Assembly (NCBI GenBank): GCA_017642335.1
Contig: JAGCPF010000015.1
Location: 1 to 58,442, forward strand
Reading direction: 5' to 3'
Length of the DNA stretch: 58,442 nucleotides
DNA from: Fibrobacter sp.
GTDB taxonomy: Bacteria; Fibrobacterota; Fibrobacteria; Fibrobacterales; Fibrobacteraceae
This document shows, piece by piece, positions 55,746 through 58,442 of this stretch. Each line of letters opens with the position of its first letter. Position 1 is the stretch's first letter. Below the pieces are notes generated by a model. That model searched no databases. It was not told where the DNA came from and was given only the letters and a program-made list of their open reading frames with translations. The translations under genes and the position numbers were made by a program.

Positions 55746-55753
55746 TAACTTTG
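55746..55753 (+). promoter_or_regulatory. Putative promoter box TAACTTTG of the 55800 lipoprotein gene
   Basis: TAACTTTG matches TAnnTTTG exactly, 46 nt before the ATG at 55800, in A/T-rich DNA after a gene-free stretch of 190 bp. Confidence 0.4.
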
Positions 55754-55799
55754 ATTGTGGGATTGATAGAAAGGTTAAAAAGTCAAAAAGGTATTGAAA

Positions 55800-56249
55800 A
55801 TGAAGTTAAGCATCCTGGCAACGCTTGCCATCTCCGCAACAATCATCATGGGTTGCGCCTCCGTCAAAAAGCCCTCCGTCGAAATCGCCAACCATGACTC
55901 CGACCACAACATTCCCGCCATCGATCAGATGATTGTCGAGATGAAGCAGGCTTACATCGAAAAGTGCTACCTGCCGGTCGCTCACCGCAAGCCGCCCGAG
56001 AATGCCTGCCAGTCCGAACTCTTCCAGACTCTCGAACGCCGCTACCACCTGGACTTCAACCAGAACCATGTCGCCATGGCGAGCAACGACCTCTTCTTCA
56101 AGGATATCGATACCGAACTCCGCAAGATGCTGCGCTCCGACCCCGAAATCCGTCAGGCCGCCCGCAACGGAGGCTTCAAGAATGTCGGCGAAATGCTTGC
56201 CTACTACAAAGACAAATACAAGTTCGACACTCAGTTGGAACAGTACTAA
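55800..56249 (+). CDS. Small lipoprotein, unknown function
   Basis: 149 residues. ATG 55800 has AAGG about 9 nt upstream; an in-frame TTG two codons earlier is rejected. The lipoprotein signal ends ATIIMGCASV. The mature protein is mostly helical with many charged residues (IDQMIVEMKQAYIEKCYLP, FQTLERRYHLDFNQNH, DIDTELRKMLRSDPEIRQAA) and contains two further cysteines. No family is recognised. It is a single gene followed by a strong terminator. Confidence 0.8.
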   Translation: MKLSILATLAISATIIMGCASVKKPSVEIANHDSDHNIPAIDQMIVEMKQAYIEKCYLPVAHRKPPENACQSELFQTLERRYHLDFNQNHVAMASNDLFFKDIDTELRKMLRSDPEIRQAARNGGFKNVGEMLAYYKDKYKFDTQLEQY

Positions 56250-56275
56250 TAATCAAACGATTTTACGAGAGAGAA

Positions 56276-56313
56276 AAACCCGCAACCAATCGGCTGCGGG
56301 TTATTTCTTTTTA
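56276..56313. terminator. Bidirectional intrinsic terminator
   Basis: AACCCGCA and TGCGGGTT (loop ACCAATCGGC) flanked by AAAAA and TATTTCTTTTT. It separates the convergent lipoprotein genes ending at 56249 and 56327 and can serve both. Confidence 0.85.
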
Positions 56314-56326
56314 TGGAAGAATTAAG

Positions 56327-58009
56327 CTAATCCTTATCCTTTATACAGCGAACATTAAATCCATGGTCTTTGTACGAGTTGCTTATAATCATGTTGTGTT
56401 CGGTCGGCAGAATCACATAGAACGAATGAGACCAGATGACCTCTACCGATGTCCAGAAGTAGGCCCTATCTCCATACCTACCCCATCCACCTTCGATAGA
56501 CCTATAATCCAAAGGCAGTGCAGAGAATGAATAATCGTCTGTTCCACGACCAGTCCTCCAATCATCGGTATTCGATTTGAGCGGCGTACTTGCGTGGTTG
56601 GAATCATTCCATACTCCATTTATGCTTGGATCTACGTTAATTGCAAGTGTTTTCCAATCTGTCACGCTCGGAACATGCCAACCAGCGGGACAAATGCCCC
56701 GAACGTAGAAATCTTCATCCCGGTAATCATCTTTAAAGCAGTAACCGTTAGCTTCAGCACCACACTCCTCTCTAGTCTTTCCAACCGCTGCAGCCCACGT
56801 ATAATGGCGACCATATTTGTCGCAATTTTCAGTTTTCTGATCACCATCGGTAGCCTCATAGCACCAACTATTATCTTTAAGGGTCGGGTCTAACGGATCA
56901 TAGTAGTTCAAATTTTGCGTCATCCATACTTGAGCTTTTTCACCACTGCCGATAGTCACAAATCCATAGACCTTAAGATTGCGTTTATCGCACATCTGGT
57001 TTTCCGGATCATACCCAACGTCACCACATCTGTCCATAATTTTGTTGTTTACGCAAATTTTTTCATTGGGATTATATGGCGAAAGCTTATCCCCGCACTT
57101 AGGATAGACGCCATTCCCCTGATAGCAGAATTCTAAAGTTGTATATGTTTTTCCGGCACAAAACGGCATTGCCTGACCAACCGCTTCGTCATAGCAGAAA
57201 TGTGTTTCTGGGTCGAATCCCGTTTTGTCGTCTTTGCCGCACTTGGTCAGCAATTTTCCCGATTCGTTATCACAAATTTTCATCTCGGGATCGTAAGATT
57301 CTGCTCCGCACATCGCTTTGTAGAGTTTGGTCGTCTTGGCATCATCGCCTGTGCCGCACTGCAAGGTAACTACGCCATCGTCATCATCAATAATCGTGCA
57401 GCTTGTACCAGGTTCACCCTTCAGCGAAGCAATCCATTCCTCCTCGGTGCCTTCGAAACCGGAAAGCTCGAAAGCGGACTTGCCGTCCACGCCGTTCTTG
57501 ATGGTTGCGACCTCATCGCCACCGCACGAAATCGTGACGGAGCCATCCTCGTTTTCCTTACCCTCGCAAGAAGCCCCGTCTTCGCCCTTCAGACCATTCG
57601 TTCCGTTCGAAATGGTTCCGATGACCTTGCCTCCGCAGGAGAGTTCAAAACCGGACTTGTCCTTGAGAGCCTTTGCCGTACACGACGTTCCGTTCTCACC
57701 ATCCTTGCCGTCTTTTCCGTTAGCACCATTCTTGCCATCTTTTCCGTCAGCGACATCGCTGCCTTCGGAAGCGTTCGTTGCCAAGGGGCTCAACACATTC
57801 CACACGCTATCTGCGCAGAGAAATACCGCTGCGGAATCCTTCACGTACACGAGTTCACCATCGTTCTTGGCAGTACACTCGCCCAAATCCTTGAACTTGG
57901 CGACCGAAGTAACGCCCGTGGTCGTGACTTCAGTGACCTCATCACCGCAAGCCGTCAAACACGCAGCGGTTGCTAACGCAACCGATGAAACCCACAATAT
58001 TCTATTCAT
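56327..58009 (-). CDS. TIGR02145 lipoprotein with collagen-like triplets, 560 aa
   Basis: AAGGAT precedes the ATG at 58009. Lipobox ACLTAC. Residues about 88-110 are Gly-X-Y triplets (DGKDGKNGANGKDGKDGENG), with further short GxxG runs around 135-200 in a beta-rich repeat region (SGFELSCGGKVIGTISNG, SVTISCGGDEVATIKNG). Residues 230-345 are cysteine-rich short repeats of the form YDPEMKICDN, FDPETHFCYD, YNPNEKICVN, YDPENQMCDK. The C-terminal TIGR02145 domain has VWMTQNLNYYD, RHYTWAAAVG, GICPAGWHVPSVTDWKTL, YFWTSVEVIWSHSFYV and ends NVRCIKDKD. It is a surface protein unrelated in its N-terminal part to the tandem pair at 33165-36811. Function unknown. Confidence 0.9.
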   Translation of the reverse strand: MNRILWVSSVALATAACLTACGDEVTEVTTTGVTSVAKFKDLGECTAKNDGELVYVKDSAAVFLCADSVWNVLSPLATNASEGSDVADGKDGKNGANGKDGKDGENGTSCTAKALKDKSGFELSCGGKVIGTISNGTNGLKGEDGASCEGKENEDGSVTISCGGDEVATIKNGVDGKSAFELSGFEGTEEEWIASLKGEPGTSCTIIDDDDGVVTLQCGTGDDAKTTKLYKAMCGAESYDPEMKICDNESGKLLTKCGKDDKTGFDPETHFCYDEAVGQAMPFCAGKTYTTLEFCYQGNGVYPKCGDKLSPYNPNEKICVNNKIMDRCGDVGYDPENQMCDKRNLKVYGFVTIGSGEKAQVWMTQNLNYYDPLDPTLKDNSWCYEATDGDQKTENCDKYGRHYTWAAAVGKTREECGAEANGYCFKDDYRDEDFYVRGICPAGWHVPSVTDWKTLAINVDPSINGVWNDSNHASTPLKSNTDDWRTGRGTDDYSFSALPLDYRSIEGGWGRYGDRAYFWTSVEVIWSHSFYVILPTEHNMIISNSYKDHGFNVRCIKDKD

Positions 58010-58117
58010 AAGATTATCCTTATAGAGAAGTTTGAGAAAAGCCGGCCATGCAATTACTCATCATGGGATGGAAATCCATTTTCGCGACATTTCTGTAAGT
58101 TTTTCGTAAGTACAGCC

Positions 58118-58125
58118 CAAATATA
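58118..58125 (-). promoter_or_regulatory. Putative promoter box TATATTTG of the third TIGR02145 gene
   Basis: Minus-strand TATATTTG followed by GGCTG, about 108 nt before the start codon at 58009. Confidence 0.45.
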
Positions 58126-58222
58126 AGAAATCGACACGGACAATCAATAAGCCGCACGCAATTGATGGCCCAATAATTCAATTATATCCAGAAACCGCTC
58201 TTTAGTTTCCTGTGTAAAATTC

Positions 58223-58230
58223 TATATTTG
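58223..58230 (+). promoter_or_regulatory. Putative leuC promoter box TATATTTG
   Basis: TTCTATATTTGTGCCGC, the same extended sequence as at glyA (GCTATATTTGCGCCG), 71 nt before the leuC ATG. The 70-nt leader between them (CAAACGGCTCCGTTCGGACA...) contains a possible hairpin CGTTCGGACA/CCCGGACG but no recognised leader peptide. Confidence 0.5.
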
Positions 58231-58301
58231 TGCCGCAAACAAACGGCTCCGTTCGGACATTTGCGTAAATGCCCGGACGAGCGCAAAAAAGAGACAAAAT
58301 C

Positions 58302-58442
58302 ATGGGAAAATCACTCTATCAGAAGATTTTTGAAAGCCACACGGTAGCAAAGCTCCCGAGCGGCCAGTGCCAGCTCTTTATCGGGCTCCACCTCTGCCAC
58401 GAAGTCACGAGCCCGCAGGCTTTTGCGCAGCTCCGCGAAGAA
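58302..58442 (+). CDS. leuC: 3-isopropylmalate dehydratase large subunit, N-terminal part (cut by window edge)
   Basis: Only 47 codons are in the window: [20 protein letters not shown], then [20 protein letters not shown] and [21 protein letters not shown] sequence is the hallmark of the LeuC N-terminus; here [12 protein letters not shown] is intact. With LeuD it isomerises 2- to 3-isopropylmalate in leucine synthesis using a 4Fe-4S cluster; the cluster cysteines lie beyond the edge. An aconitase relative is less likely given the VTSPQAF motif. A GAGAC site precedes the ATG. Confidence 0.88.
   Translation, partial: MGKSLYQKIFESHTVAKLPSGQCQLFIGLHLCHEVTSPQAFAQLREE

Overview
The window looks like a chromosome segment of a Fibrobacter species (phylum Fibrobacterota, herbivore-gut plant-fibre degraders). 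Three things point there: two protein families first defined in Fibrobacter succinogenes (the TIGR02145 'major paralogous' domain in three lipoproteins and a TIGR02147 protein), a dense set of secreted pectin-, galactan- and cellulose-degrading enzymes with CBM35-like modules and type IX-like secretion tails, and lipoproteins with long serine-rich linkers. Housekeeping genes (glyA, ligA, guaB, rplY, pth, ispE, ftsK, leuC) are interspersed. This assignment rests on family recognition from the protein sequences; no database search was run.

Layout. 1-462: 5' part of glyA (minus). 549-12619: a minus-strand pectin block, in transcription order two tandem PL11 rhamnogalacturonan lyases, two CE12-type acetylesterases, a TIGR02147 protein and a PL1-like pectate lyase lipoprotein. 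12903-17070: plus strand, YihY/BrkB membrane protein, a small outer-membrane protein and a compact UvrA-like ATPase carrying inserted repeat DNA. 17081-20006: two MORN/YwqK-repeat lipoproteins (minus). 20098-23034: a small lipoprotein, an iron alcohol dehydrogenase, a single-HKD PLD protein, a truncated GNAT gene and a GIY-YIG nuclease next to a REP-like palindrome. 23156-27111: minus-strand GGDEF protein, GH53 galactanase and an outer-membrane-type protein. 27244-33060: ligA (plus), GH5 cellulase (minus), guaB (minus). 33165-36811: tandem TIGR02145 lipoproteins (minus). 36927-42466: minus-strand pth, rplY, tRNA-Gln, ispE, ftsK. 42576-45602: CHASE2 adenylate cyclase (plus). 45902-53242: a 2446-residue repeat protein (minus). 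53676-56249: a small protein, an M23 membrane protein and a lipoprotein (plus). 56327-58009: a third TIGR02145 lipoprotein (minus). 58302-end: start of leuC (plus).

How it works together. PL11 lyases would cut the rhamnogalacturonan-I backbone, CE12 esterases remove acetyl groups that block it, GH53 cuts galactan side chains and GH5 cuts beta-glucan; stripping pectin to reach cellulose is the usual interpretation in Fibrobacter. Several intergenic regions contain the octamer TATATTTG where a promoter -7/-10 box would be expected.

Most unusual items: (i) a REP-like element (GTCATTGCGA...GAAGCAATCT) found beside a GIY-YIG nuclease gene that sits on a truncated GNAT gene, and again in-frame inside the uvrA-like gene; (ii) a GACGAGA heptad repeat at four places, two of them directly upstream of promoter boxes and two inside coding sequence; (iii) an exact period-three architecture in the giant repeat protein; (iv) a 17-nt motif upstream of three polysaccharide-degradation operons; (v) candidate leaderless genes.
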